From Lumbricus terrestris (taxonomy: Eukaryota; Annelida; Clitellata; Crassiclitellata; Lumbricidae): a stretch of DNA of 64,000 nt. Below are positions 23,940 to 36,000 of the stretch, piece by piece (the first letter of the stretch is position 1; each line of letters starts with the position of its first letter). The position numbers were made by a program, and so were the translations under genes. The stretch covers positions 15,100,356-15,164,355 of the forward strand of contig OX457036.1 of the NCBI GenBank assembly GCA_949752735.1. Direction: 5' to 3'. A model generated the notes under the pieces. The model saw only the letters and a list, made by a program, of their open reading frames with translations, did not search any database and was not told the origin of the DNA.

Positions 23940-25164
23940 CAGGGCCTACTATCCCCCCCTGAGAGGTGGAAGCATTCCCCCCCTAACAGAAACTTTTTGT
24001 CTATATTGCAAGCGTCGAAGGCGCGAAGTTGCGAGTGCCGAAGGCACGAAGCCCATAGCGACTAGGGGGTCTGGGGGAGCGTACGTCGTGAGTTCCAGAA
24101 ACCAACGCATTTTTAGCTGTTGTCATCGATTAGAGCGCATGTTTTAGGCTCCCTGTTTGCTAGCTGTTTATGAACGATAAAGTCATGAAAATGTCACTTT
24201 TTTTTATTTGCACGCAGTAATTGTACCTTAATTTTTAAGCTGTCATCTTCACAAAATTGCTCGTGAATTCAATGCTCAGAAACGTGGTGTAGGATATCGT
24301 AAAATGTCGCCTCCCCATGATTTAATTTGTTTAAATTTGCACAATATAATGGTAACATTCGAAAATTTCCCATTATGGGTTAGCAGTGCGTTAAACATTG
24401 TAGTAGTCCTGTGAAGTTTGAAAAAGTCCAGCATTCAGTAAAATATCAATTTCTTTTGGTATATCAAATTGAGTAGTCTACTGTCAGTTGTACAATACTC
24501 AGCAACATCCATTTTCTGATCCAGACAGATCCCATGGACATTTCCCAGGACCACTCCCGTAATTTCCTCTCTGGATTCCACCAGAGCGTTTCAATAGGGC
24601 AATTCCCTCGAACATTTCCCTCAAATGTAGGCTTCAAAAGTGTAAGCAATTTGCATTTGTACAGACTTCAATAGCGCTTTAATGTTTGAGGGAGGAATTT
24701 AGTCTATAATAGATCTAAGCCATTTGCTTTATTTGATTTCGAACTTAAATTGTTGAGCAACCAAGCTTTTATTGCTTGATTAATGTTTACTTAAACAGAC
24801 TAAAAACCTTTGCTATAAACAAAAGTAGGCTACTAATTTACTGTTGCTTCTTTGCCTCATATCGCTAAAATTGATTCTTAAAATATCGTTCATTTTATTT
24901 GAGACCTAGGCTATATTATAAAACCAATGCAGTTTCAGTAGATACAATAATTTATACTTTAACAAAATGTTAACAATTAATGTAATTAGGCCGAATTATG
25001 AGTTGTGAGAGAGAGCATGACAGATGCCATGGGGAATACCGGGGGAAAATGTTCAGGAGGAAATCTTCTATACTCAACTTTATCATTAGGGGGGGAAACC
25101 TTTCCCCCCCTGGCCCAAATTGGAAGCAGTCTGCTTCCATCCCCCCATGGCGTAGTAGGCCCTG
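23940..25164. mobile_element. 1.2-kb hAT-type nonautonomous element
   Basis: Inverted ends CAGGGCCTACTA at the left and TAGTAGGCCCTG at the right, with the exact duplication GCTAGGTC at 23932-23939 and 25165-25172. C-runs follow each terminus. No coding region was recognised; the interior is mostly AT-rich with a GCGAAGTTGCGAG-type repeat near 24010-24050. Its right edge nearly touches the LINE tail. Confidence 0.88.
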
Positions 25165-25176
25165 GCTAGGTCGACA

Positions 25177-25177
<1 letters not shown>

Positions 25178-25257
<80 letters not shown>
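25178..25257. repeat. (TAA)n tail of the LINE
   Basis: About 80 bases of AAT repeats directly at the LINE 3' end; probably the retrotransposition tail, later expanded. Confidence 0.92.
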
Positions 25258-25259
<2 letters not shown>

Positions 25260-26880
25260 CAATTTATATGGCGCCGTAACGCGGCCATTCCGCTACAAGG
25301 GCGCCTCACAAACGGCCAACTGCGGGATAAGCCTTAGCAAACAAATAAGTCTTAAGCTTTGATTTGAAAGAGTCCACTGAGGCGGCCAATCTAATGTCCG
25401 GTGGAAGACTATTCCAACATCTGGGACCAGCAACCGAGAATGCGCGGTCGCCGAAACGTGTCCTCATCCTCCGTACACGAAGGTCGGTCTTCCCAAGCGA
25501 CCTGAGTCGCAACCCGGAAGCGGAGGAATGGGTCTCGGAACAGAAGTCGCGGATGTATTCAGGCGCAGTCCCATGAAGCGAGTTGTAGACCAGCAAACTG
25601 AGCTTGAACTCAATTCGGAACGGGACAGGCAGCCAATGCAAGACGTCGCGTAGGAGTGGTGTAACATGATCATATTTCCTCCTATTACAAATGAGCTTCG
25701 CCGCGGCATTTAGCACCGACTGAAGTCCGTCCAAAAGACACGCAGGCGCTCCGGCCAGCAGACTGTTACAGCGGTCCACTTGAGAGATGACGAAAGCAGC
25801 GACAGCTGCTCTAGCGGCCTCGAAAGGCAAGGACTTGATACAGCTCCTGATGAGACGGAGCTGACGAAAACAGCTGCTGACCGTCCTAGCCACATGGCGC
25901 CTCATGGATAAGTCAGACTCCAGCACAACGCCCAGATCACGCACCGAGGTCGAAGGTGTGATCGAAGCCCCGCAGACGCTGAGCGCACCGGTGTCAAGAT
26001 GAAGGCACCGTCTGCTGGTTGCGCACCACATAAAGTCTGTCTTCTCAAGGTTGAGCCGCAGTCTGTTCGATCTCATCCACTCTGCGATCCGCTCAATACC
26101 AAACTCCATTCGCTGCCGCTGGTGTACAACCGTTGATGGAAGTCCTGACGTGTAGAGCTGCGTGTCATCGGCGTAGAAGTGTGATGACAGGCCGAGACTC
26201 GTAGCAAGCTCTCCCACGTCGGCGGTGTAGAGTAGGAAAAGCAGCGGGCCGAGCACGGAGCCCTGAGGGACTCCACAGACGAGGGAGCGGACGGATGAAA
26301 GAACCCCGTCGAAGAGCACTGACTGTTGGCGACCACTGAGGTAAGAGCGGAGCCAGTCGAGCGCGACCGATCGGATCCCGAATGTTCTTGATAAGCGCTC
26401 AACCAAGATGTCATGGTCGACGGTATCGAACGCGGCTGAGAGGTCCAGCAGACCGAGCAAAGCGTGGTTACCTGCGTCGATCGCCTCGATGATGTCATTG
26501 ACTACCTTCAATAGTGCGGTCTCGGTTGAATGACAACTCCGATAGGCCGACTGATTGGCTGGTAGAAGACCGGTCAACGACAGGTACTCGGTCAGCTGCG
26601 CGTTCGAGAAGCTTTGACAAGAACGACAGGTTTGAGATCGGTCGGTAGCTCGAGAGATCGCAGCGAGTAAGCGTCGGCTTCTTGAGGCGTGGAGTGACGT
26701 ACGCGTCCTTGTAGCTCGTCGGGAAGGCAGCGGAGGACAGCGACAAGTTGAAGGCTGAAGCGATGTATGGAGCGAGAAGGTCGATGCAGGACTTGAGCAG
26801 CCACGTTGGCATAGGGTCTTTCATGGAATACTTGTCCACGGCATCTTTGACCATCTGGCACACAACGGCAGACAATTAGC
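25258..26880 (-). pseudogene. 5'-truncated CR1/L2-type LINE, reverse transcriptase with one frameshift
   Basis: Two overlapping minus frames (26875-26495 and 26577-25306) form one RT. The upstream part has DPMPTWLLKSCIDLLAPYI and LSSYRPISNLSFLSKLLER; the downstream part continues AQLTEYLSLTGLLPANQS. The shift is near 26600. Active-site residues remain: LDLSAAFDTVD and FYADDTQLY. The C-terminal region has HWLPVPFRIEFKLSLLVYNS and WNSLPPDIR. The endonuclease domain and the 5' part of RT are missing, as usual for dead-on-arrival LINE copies. The 3' end joins an (ATT)n tail, which suits CR1/L2-type elements. Confidence 0.92.
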
Positions 26881-26894
26881 CTATCTTAAGGAAC

Positions 26895-27410
26895 CCTTTA
26901 ATGCCGCTGTCACGAAATAGAGTATCCCCCGTATTAATTGTATCCCCCTCCCCAAAAAAGTTGAAAAAACCGCTTCCGCGTGTATTTTTTCTTTGCAGAT
27001 TAACTTTCATCTCCTTTGTTTTGAACAATGACACTAACAGGTATGTTTATTCCTACTAGATAGTTTGTTTTGCCCTGTTTTTAGAGCACTTAAAACATTT
27101 AAAACACTTAAGAACACTCAGAGTCACTAAATAAATTCGAGTTGCCTTTATCTGAGCATTGCCTAAGACACTTAAAACAATTAGAGTCACTTTAAATTTG
27201 GATTACAGCATAAATATTCTTTATTATGCCCATTTTTCAAAAATGGGGATAGAATGGTTTATCCCCCCGGATAGCATAGACCGGTTAATTCCATCTGGGG
27301 GGATAGATTAATTCATCCGCCCGGATAGCTTTCAAGGGGGATACTCCGTTTCGTGTCACCGGAGGGTATAGGATTTCCCATACCATTTACTACCATCTCG
27401 GCATTAAAGG
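26895..27410. mobile_element. Small palindromic element interrupted by a second miniature element
   Basis: Outer ends CTTTAATGCCG and CGGCATTAAAG belong to a short element seen whole at 19391-19453 (GGAGGGTATAGGATTTCCC). The inner element spans 26908-27358 with ends TG(T/A)CACGAAA...GAGTATCCCCC, splitting the outer one. A CCG appears at both inner edges, a possible 3-bp duplication. No coding capacity. Confidence 0.72.
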
Positions 27411-28900
27411 TAATTAACTTAACTTAACGACCTGCAGCTATCTGTAAAAGCATCGGGTTCTCTTTGCATAGGCCTATTAATAACAAATAACATGTTGTAG
27501 AGCAAAGCATTCCCTTAAAGCTTTGTGTGTCTTGGTAGCTCGTGGGTTTACTGGTAGGGCCTATTTGATGTAGTTCGCTCTACCATAGTCGCGCGAATGG
27601 TGTATAGGCCTACCAACAATCGCCTACTCCTCTTCTGGCTTGGTGGGGATTTGAGTGAGCTTGAACGGCTGATTTCTGTGATACGAAACTTATAAAGCTT
27701 TGATTTGTATTGCAGGCTGTCTACCCAGTTAGTATAGTTAAGATTTGTGCATTCTGTGATCTCCGTTCTTGTGAATTGTTTAAACTGCATAATTGTACAC
27801 TGTAACCGGTTGCGCTCTGTCAACCGGATCGCTGAATAAAGAGAATATTATTATTATATTCTCGCCCTCTAAATCCGCTACCTTCAAAGAGTTGTGCATC
27901 AAATCCGAACGCACTCTATTTTCCACTGTTTTGGCTAACCCTACAGTGGACATGTTCTCCAGGGTTCACTCGGATCCCTCGGGTTCATGAATCGCAACTC
28001 TTTGCGACCACGTTCTTGTGGGGGGGGGGGGGGGTGCGCGGAAACGAGACTTGGTTAGTTGTTTCACTGGTGTTAACAAAGATCCAAAGATCATTAGCAA
28101 CGTCCTCGTCCTTTCTCCATGCGCTTCGCACTGTGCAAACTGCGGCAAAGTTTGAAAAAGACCTAACTGTTGCCCTAAGAAAAATGGAGGATTAACCCCA
28201 ACAATCACCCTGCTTTTAATACTCGTTCACCTACCATGAAACGTGGCTCATATTTATAATGGTCTTGTTCCGATGCATTGGATCGTACGGCATACAATTG
28301 TACACATATTTGCTGTTTCCATAAATTTATATAGCACCTCTTACAAATCGACTATTCAGAGGCGTTCTGCATGGAAACTCCGAGGGGGGATAAATGTATT
28401 TAAGAGACAGACAAGGGAAAACGAGTCATTAGTTTAGCCCTTAGTGCGGTAGGAAGGTTAAATTCCAAATGGAGGCCGACCACAGCAAATGCTGATACGG
28501 GGCAAGAGGAGTACTAGTCCTTGGGAACAAAAAAGATCAAGACCATGCATTGAGCAAGATGAAGATAGAGGCTTTTGCATATAGTTTGAGAAGTATTAGG
28601 GGCATTTCCCATCACTATGATGTGGAGACCAAAAAAGGATCTTGTAGTAAATGCGTGCAGTCATATAAAGCAATGTCGGCTCTCAAACCCTCATCTCAAT
28701 ACTGGTGCTCACACCACTAAAACCGTGCGTTTGAAAAAGAGAGAGATGCCCTACAGAAGCACTTTCTAACCAAGTGGCAAACCACTCAATGGCATGTCCA
28801 GCAAATAATTGTGTAGGGGTTTTCACATAGGTGTTGCATTGAACATCAGGCACAGCACAAAATGGGAAGTTTTGAAAGTGTGTTTCTGACAATCAAAACC
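27411..28900. other. Gene-free stretch downstream of peroxiredoxin
   Basis: Holds the retroelement tail at 27770-27865, a poly-G at 28020-28034 and a retroposon tail remnant near 28325-28375 (TATATAGCACCTCTTAC, TTCAGAGGCGTTC). Confidence 0.5.
27770..27865 (+). mobile_element. Retroelement 3' end with (ATT)n tail
   Basis: GTACACTGTAACCGGTTGCG ... TGTCAACCGG ... GAATAAAGAGAATATTATTATT matches 13485-13560 in reverse complement. The parent element type is unknown. Confidence 0.6.
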
Positions 28901-28919
28901 GTAAACTAACCACAAAATG

Positions 28920-29250
28920 CCCAATGGGAAAGTTCTACTCACTAACCAAACGTAAAACACTTTCTACCCAAGTATTAACGCACATTCTGCTGAAGCCTCA
29001 AAGAACTCTCCACCTAAGTATCAAAGCACATTCTACACACATTTCAAAGTCTTTTCAAAACAAACGTCAACTCACTAACCCAAATATCAACACACTTTCT
29101 AACCAAGTAACAAAACACTTTCTATCCAAGCAAAAACACTTTCAACAAAGCATCAATGCACTTTCTATCCAGCAAAAAACACACCTTCTACCCAGTATTG
29201 ACGCACTTTCTACACAAATGTCAAATCACTTACTGGCCACATATCAATGG
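28920..29250. repeat. Degenerate tandem repeat, unit about 24-26 bp
   Basis: Variants of CACTTTCTACCCAAGTATCAA recur about 12 times with many changes. Looser relatives extend back to 28740. It lies about 0.8 kb beyond the peroxiredoxin stop and might be within or past its 3' UTR. Confidence 0.75.
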
Positions 29251-30011
29251 TGATCAGAATGAAATTAAAGCAACATTTCTAAAGGAAATACCTTCAAAGT
29301 AGTCCTGCTTCTTTTTTTAAAACAGAAAACATCTATAAACATCTAATAGAAATTCAAATAAGCCCAACAATTCGTAGACACCAAAGGTACCAAGGCAATT
29401 ATTTTAACCGATATGAACAAAAAGCAGGAAAAAATATCTTCAGACAGATCGAATATTAAAATGAAAACGGCTCAATATTTATCCGTAGGCCTACTGCCTG
29501 TCAATACTTAGCATAATTGAAAAATATATCCAGAATGCACGCAGCAACACAGAATCTTAAACTCTTACGCAAACAACATAATGAAATCCATAGATTTGTA
29601 CAACACGCAACCACACAATAAAACAAAGCCATTAAAACTTTAGTGCGTCTTTACGACACTCAAGACTTTCTACAGCTCAATGTTTTCACTTAGCCTTCCT
29701 AAGTTAAAACACAGTTAGACAAACACTCTACAATAAATGTGGTCAGATCAGATCATCTAAGGCCAAAACAAAACTAATCATTTTGCAAAGAGCAGAGACG
29801 GACTCTAAATTATCTTAAATAGGACTCAACCACGAACAGCTGTATGGCTAGTCCTGAAACAAACAGAACAAACTGAAAATTCTGCCGCTATCTATCTATC
29901 TATAACCCGGTATCTAAAGCAAACGCTGATCAAGTCCAAACGCCAAGTTTGTTGACGAAAAGTTTTCACGGTTGAAATGCACGACAAAAACTCGGCGATG
30001 CAAGCTCATCT
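29251..30011 (-). other. Probable peroxiredoxin 3' UTR and flank
   Basis: AT-rich, with no repeat family recognised and no coding frame. The assignment rests only on its position directly after the stop codon. Confidence 0.4.
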
Positions 30012-30097
30012 TTAGTTCTGCTTCTCGAAGTAAGACTTGCTATCCTTTGTGTTGGGCTTCAGTGTAGCTGCACCCGGTTTCCAGCCAGCTGGGCAGA
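30012..30097 (-). CDS. prdx: Peroxiredoxin coding exon 4 (C-terminus)
   Basis: Starts after TTTTAG and codes Val168, resolving Cys169, PAGWKPG and the C-terminal helix ending FEKQN, then TAA at 30014-30012. The 3' UTR continues to lower coordinates. I did not find a canonical AATAAA on this strand in the next 1 kb, so the transcript end is not placed. Confidence 0.94.
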
Positions 30098-33000
30098 CTA
30101 AAATAGATCACAAAACAGAAACTTTCAAGTCAGATGACTACGATGACAGTCATAATAAATAGCCAAAGAGGAACATCAAGCACACTTGTGACCTTCTAAA
30201 CAGGTACCCCTTGTGACTTTCTAAACAGGCAAAGTGCCAGCTATATGCAAGGTGGGCCATAAAAAAGACCCACTCCATTTTTTTGCCAATATCTTGGCCA
30301 GAAGTAAGAATTTTTAGATACAATTTTACAGTCTCAAAGGGAATTTAGATTTACAAATGATAGCCGGATTTCATCAAAATATTTTACACAGAACAAAAGT
30401 TATATCACTTTTAGTGAGACAACACACTGTATTTTGATGATTCGAAAGCATAACGCAGCAAAAAACGATTTAAATAAGTCACCTTTCAAATAATTGTTAT
30501 CAAATCAACTTCTGAAAAATTCTTTATTTACCAGCTTGATAGTCATCTTGTTATATGATGTCACAGTGACGTGAAGTTATGCTGGTACACTGTTTCTTTT
30601 CTAAATAATGATAATAATGATTATCTGTCAATATCAAGTTTATTTGACACCAATTATTTAAGATCTGACTTAATCAAATCGTTTTTTGTTACTTTTTTCT
30701 GCTTTATGTTTTGAATCGTCAAAAAAAGTGAGTGGTCTCACTAAAAGTGATCTCACTTTTGTTCAGGGTGAAATATCTTGATGAATTCTGGCCATCATGT
30801 GTAAATATGAATTGTCTTTAAGCCTGGGAAACTTTATTTAGAAATTATTACTTCTGGCCACGATATTGGCAAAAAACCTCAGAGCGGCTTTTTATGGCCC
30901 GCCCTGTACATAAATAGGAGTAACAAGTCGGCTGCTAATGGAGTCCTAGATCTGTGTCAAATAACGAGTCACAGATATAACCAAAAATATCCATTTTGTT
31001 TTCAAATGAACCTTACCACCACTTATGACAATTTAGTCAATATTTTTTTATAAAGTAGTCGTAATTGGGTCATTCTGCCTCAATTCAACAAATGGCTCCA
31101 GCTCGACCATCTTGGATTTTACTGAGCCTCTGAACGTTGTTACAAATTTAGACGCGACTCCCAAAACGTCGAAAACGAGGTCACCCCAGACGTCTTTGAA
31201 AATTAATATCTTCAAAACTACTTAAGATTTTTATCTAAAATTTGGCATAGTTTCCTCTAATACCATAATAAATATTCTGAAAAATTTTCAGTAAAATCCG
31301 AGATGGTCGAGCTGGAACTTTCTCAAAAATTTGTTGATTTGTCATGGAATGACCCAATTGTAAACTCCAATTTTTAAAGAGCTACCCTACAGTTAAATGC
31401 AGGGCACCAGTTTATTCACAAGCACAACGTCATATCAGGGTGGACATCCAGACATCGATTTGGAGGCCCGAGTCTGGTTGCTAGACAGACTCTCTGGTCA
31501 GCAGGTGCTATGGAGAAAATCCTCACTGAGCCTGATAACAAACTAATCAACTAAGTAATACAAGTGGCTACCTACCATTACAACTGCATAAAAAGGTCAA
31601 ACAAAACCTAGTCCCCAATTAAAATACCTTTAAAAACTGCATATTAAGTTAAATCCATCATCCCAAAAAGCACATGACTGCATTATGAACTTGTTAACTT
31701 TTTTCCAAGATGATAGCAAAACCAATCCACACCAAACCAGCTTCACATTCGTACACTCCGAACAATTTACATCACAGTGCACATCACCACATAAACTGGT
31801 CAAAAATAACACAACATGTATGCTTACAAGCATACATGTTGGTTGTAAGTGTTATTTTTGACAAGTGCATAATAAATCATATCCCTATCTCTATTATCAT
31901 CATCATTAAAATTATTATTAAAGATATTTATAATGCATGACAGGTCACAACGAAATGTGATCTGAGGCATGGAAAGCCAGAGGAAGACAGAGTTAGGCAT
32001 CTATGTGCTTGAGAGTGAAGGAGAAATAATGAGTTCTGAGGTTTAAAAAAAAGGAAGTGAATATGAGCTACGAAGAGAGAGTGGCAGTCAATTCCATTCC
32101 TTTTGAGAGCAGAGGCAAGGAATGCGCACGAGCCCACAACTGTTCTGCATCAGGACTCAACTAAAATCTGTGACAGTATTCCTTCATGTCAAATATAATT
32201 AAGAACAAGAAATTGATGTTAAAGCAAATAACGTTTCGTAACGTTTCGTTAGCTTGGCAAGCCAACAAAAAGAAAGCAAGAGAAAGCAAAAATTGAGGAA
32301 CATCCTGTGATGCAAGTCCAAGGGCGGATACAGAAATTTTCGAAGGGGGGGGCCAAAGTCCTACGGAACCACTTATGGGGGGGGGGGCCACGTCTACTTT
32401 CCGAGCAAAATAGCTGGTAAAAAATTAAGAAATTTCTAAATGGGGGGGGCCATGGCCGGATTGGCCCCCCCCTGGATCCGCCCCTGTGCAAGTCAACACC
32501 CATTAAAGCATAGTTGTAAAAAAACTTTCTTTTCCTTTATTTATTCTCCTAAGAAAAAGTCCCTTTTCTTCCTGTTTTTTTGTTTAAATTTATTTTTGAG
32601 CTCTTTTTTTATATGACCATATTTATTCATCTACCGTCTGTAATTATTTTTCCTTAATTTTGCATTTGTCCGATGTATCAATCAATCAATATTTATATAG
32701 CGCCCTTCAAGGTATCTACTCAGAGGCGCTCCCGGCCGAGATCAAGCGAAAAAAACAGTCTTCAACAGTTTGTGAAATTGAGAACAGCTTGGGAGGTGTC
32801 GCATAGTCAAGGGAAGTCCATTCCAGGTTGCTGGACCAACCACAGAGAATGAACGCCTCTGCATTGTTGCAGATCGAGTGAAAGGAACCTTTAAGTCACC
32901 ATGGACAGCAGAGCGCAGTGCGAGGCGGCCTAAGCACGTGGAAAGAGGGAGAACATTCAAGGATTCCACTAATTCAGGTCATTCACTATTTGACCGTTTT

Positions 33001-36000
33001 ACTGAAGTGTTTACTAAGCCAATTAAAAGTTGTTATTTGCTTGCCGATTAAAATTGGCAAAGCTCACACAGATAAGATATCTTAAGCTGTCTCCGAACAT
33101 TCAAGGATTCCAATAATTCAGGTCATTCACTCTTTGACCGTTTTACTGAAGTGTTTACTAAGCCAATTAAAAGTTGTTATTTGCTTGCCGATTAAAATTG
33201 AATTGAGCAAACATGGTTTTTAATTTAAGAATGTAGCACAAAATGTAACAAAGTCAAAATATTTTTTCCCCTTTCTTCTCAGGTTATTTTCATTTTTTAT
33301 TCATGTAAAAAAAAAACCATGTTTTATTCCGTATTTTGTTCGGTTTTGTCGTTTTAAATATGTACGCATCGAAGGGTTGATTGAGTGGTCGCCATTTAAT
33401 TCAATTCTGCCTAGTCCCAAAATCAAAATACGAAAAATAATTCCAAGGTACCTTCTCCGTGTTCGTCCGTAAACTGGAAAGCCTGAACCAGTCTGAGAGT
33501 CTCATCTACGGAGCGACCGACAGGAAGGTCGTTGACTGTGATCTGGCGTAGGTTACCCTTCTTGTCGATGATGAACAGTCCACTGAATAAACAGAACAAT
33601 TGGAAGTATTAATACAATTTTCATATCATAAATATCTTCAAGGAAAAAACACCGGTAATGATTATCACATTGGGATTGGTTTGACCTCGTTGTCCCTTTT
33701 TGGGGGCACTATAGAAGTCTTGAGATAAAGTCTCCGATAGTCAGGGATATTGTTAATGAAGTTGAAATTCTAATCAAAACACAACGTTTATTTTTTATCT
33801 TATTTCTCCATTTCTATAGCGCCTCTTCAAGCTCTCTGCTAAGAGGCACTCACGACAACACACATGGACAGTGGACACTGCATCGGAATTTCATGCCGAA
33901 CCTCACAAGCAATTGCAAGTGAAGGACTTGCTCAAGGTCCATGTGTGGTGGCTCGAGGCGGATTTAAACCTGGAATCCTCTGGCTACAGGGCACCGAACT
34001 CCACCACTACACCACCGCATGTGAGAGCGAAAGGATACAAAGCTATTGAATTGATTAATGACAACCAATTTCTGTACACAAGGATTTCAGAAGGCATGGA
34101 TCCCATTCAAACGAGGCCATACAAAAACATTCAAACATCCATTAACCTAAAAGCAACATGATGATTCTGTTATCCCATACATTATAGTCAAAGCTTGTCA
34201 CTAAAGGGTTAAACAGTGTATATTGAAATGAACACACGTCCAACTTATAAAGTCAAATCCTTGATATATCGGATAGATTGCACTAAATATTGATGATGGC
34301 CTCTTGAACGTCCTGCTGCGCCTAACACGACGAGATTAACAAATTATTAGCGGTAACTAACCGGAAGGTAATGCCCTCATCCTCTTTCAGGACTCCGTAG
34401 GCACGCGCAACCTCCGAGTTCTTGTCGGCCAGCAGTGGAATCTTCATCTCACCAAGACCGCCCTGTTTTCGTGGAGTGTTGATCCTAAAAAGGAAAATAT
34501 CCAAATGCACTGCAAAACCAACAAACAGCGCTGTTAATATCCATTTTGGAAAACCAGCTTTTGGTTGTAGATATCCGAAGTAAAACCAATTATTGGTTTT
34601 TTATTTAGAGATAATCCGTTTCCGCAGTGTAAACAAAGATGGCAATTTTAGAAATTTTTAACGTTAAAGAGTGTTTAAAGGTTCTGTAATTAATTCATCC
34701 TGTTCGCCGACAGTGTATTATTTTATAATGAAAATTCGTAAGACATAACATAATTTGATAACATAATAACTGATTTGAGTTGATAATTGCTATGGCTGAA
34801 TGTCAGCCTATTTAGCGCTTGTTAGTAAAGATGTGTTAGTAAAGTTGTGTCATTTTCCGTTTTTTTGTAGATTTTTTTGGTAGATTTTTTCTTTCGAAAC
34901 ACAACAAGTCATTTGGGAGAGTGCTTGCCATGTAGATACCTTGGGCAAGTCCATAACTCAAAATTCTTCAGCACTATCCATTGATGCTGGAATACATAAG
35001 AATTGTAATACTATAGGGTGACACGAAAGTTCGTTCACCGTTTTCAAAATGCTCTATCTCAGTAACGGCTTCATATTTCTTTATAATATTTTGTCAGTGT
35101 ATGCATCAGTCAAATAAAAGATACTGGTACAAATTTAATTATGATCCGGTCCGTTTTCGCCATTATTTATAAGAAAATGTAAAGACGACCAGTTTTTGCG
35201 GAAAAAACTGCGTTCGTCAAATTAACACAATAAAGAAACTGTGTATACGCCTGTAACCTCGTATACAAGCGTGACAAGACACTGTTGTTACCTATATAGG
35301 ACATACACAGACGTAGGCTATAGCTTAAAGTGTCTCCTTTCTGCTTAATGACACCACTGACTCCATCCAACATAGGAAGAGTACGTTTCGCCTGCTCCAC
35401 AGATGAAGTTTAGTCCGTCGGTGATGGTTTTGGGTGGGATGACTGCCAGGGTCTCATTAAGCTTAAATTTGTGCCAAATGGTACCAGATTGAATTCACAG
35501 TACTACGTACATCACCAACAATCTCGAGCAGACATGGGCGCCCGCACATAGGGGCAAGGGGGGGCACTTGCCCCCCTGGAAAATTGAAACCTATGTTTTT
35601 TAACTACTACATTGGGTTTTTAACAAATTTCGTTGCATTAATGCACCAATGATACGAATGATACAGACAATGAAAGTCAGAAATATACATTTAGAGATCT
35701 CTATAGAAATAAACATACTGTTATAACTTTCTGCCTTGCATGTTCAAGTTCTTTCTAAAAGCTCTTACAATGACCATTGGCTTTCAACCTTCCTGTGGGC
35801 ACCCATGTAAACAGCAGGCCTATCGATTATGGCCTACTTAAGTGGAATCCAGCTGTAATCCAATTAATCACAACTGCAAAACATTAAATACTAATGCAAA
35901 AATTTGAAAATTTCTCAAAGTACACTGAAATTACATCAGGGAGAGCTGCTTATTCACCAGGGCCCGTATGCACAAGAGAGAATAAGTCTTAAGCGAAGTA

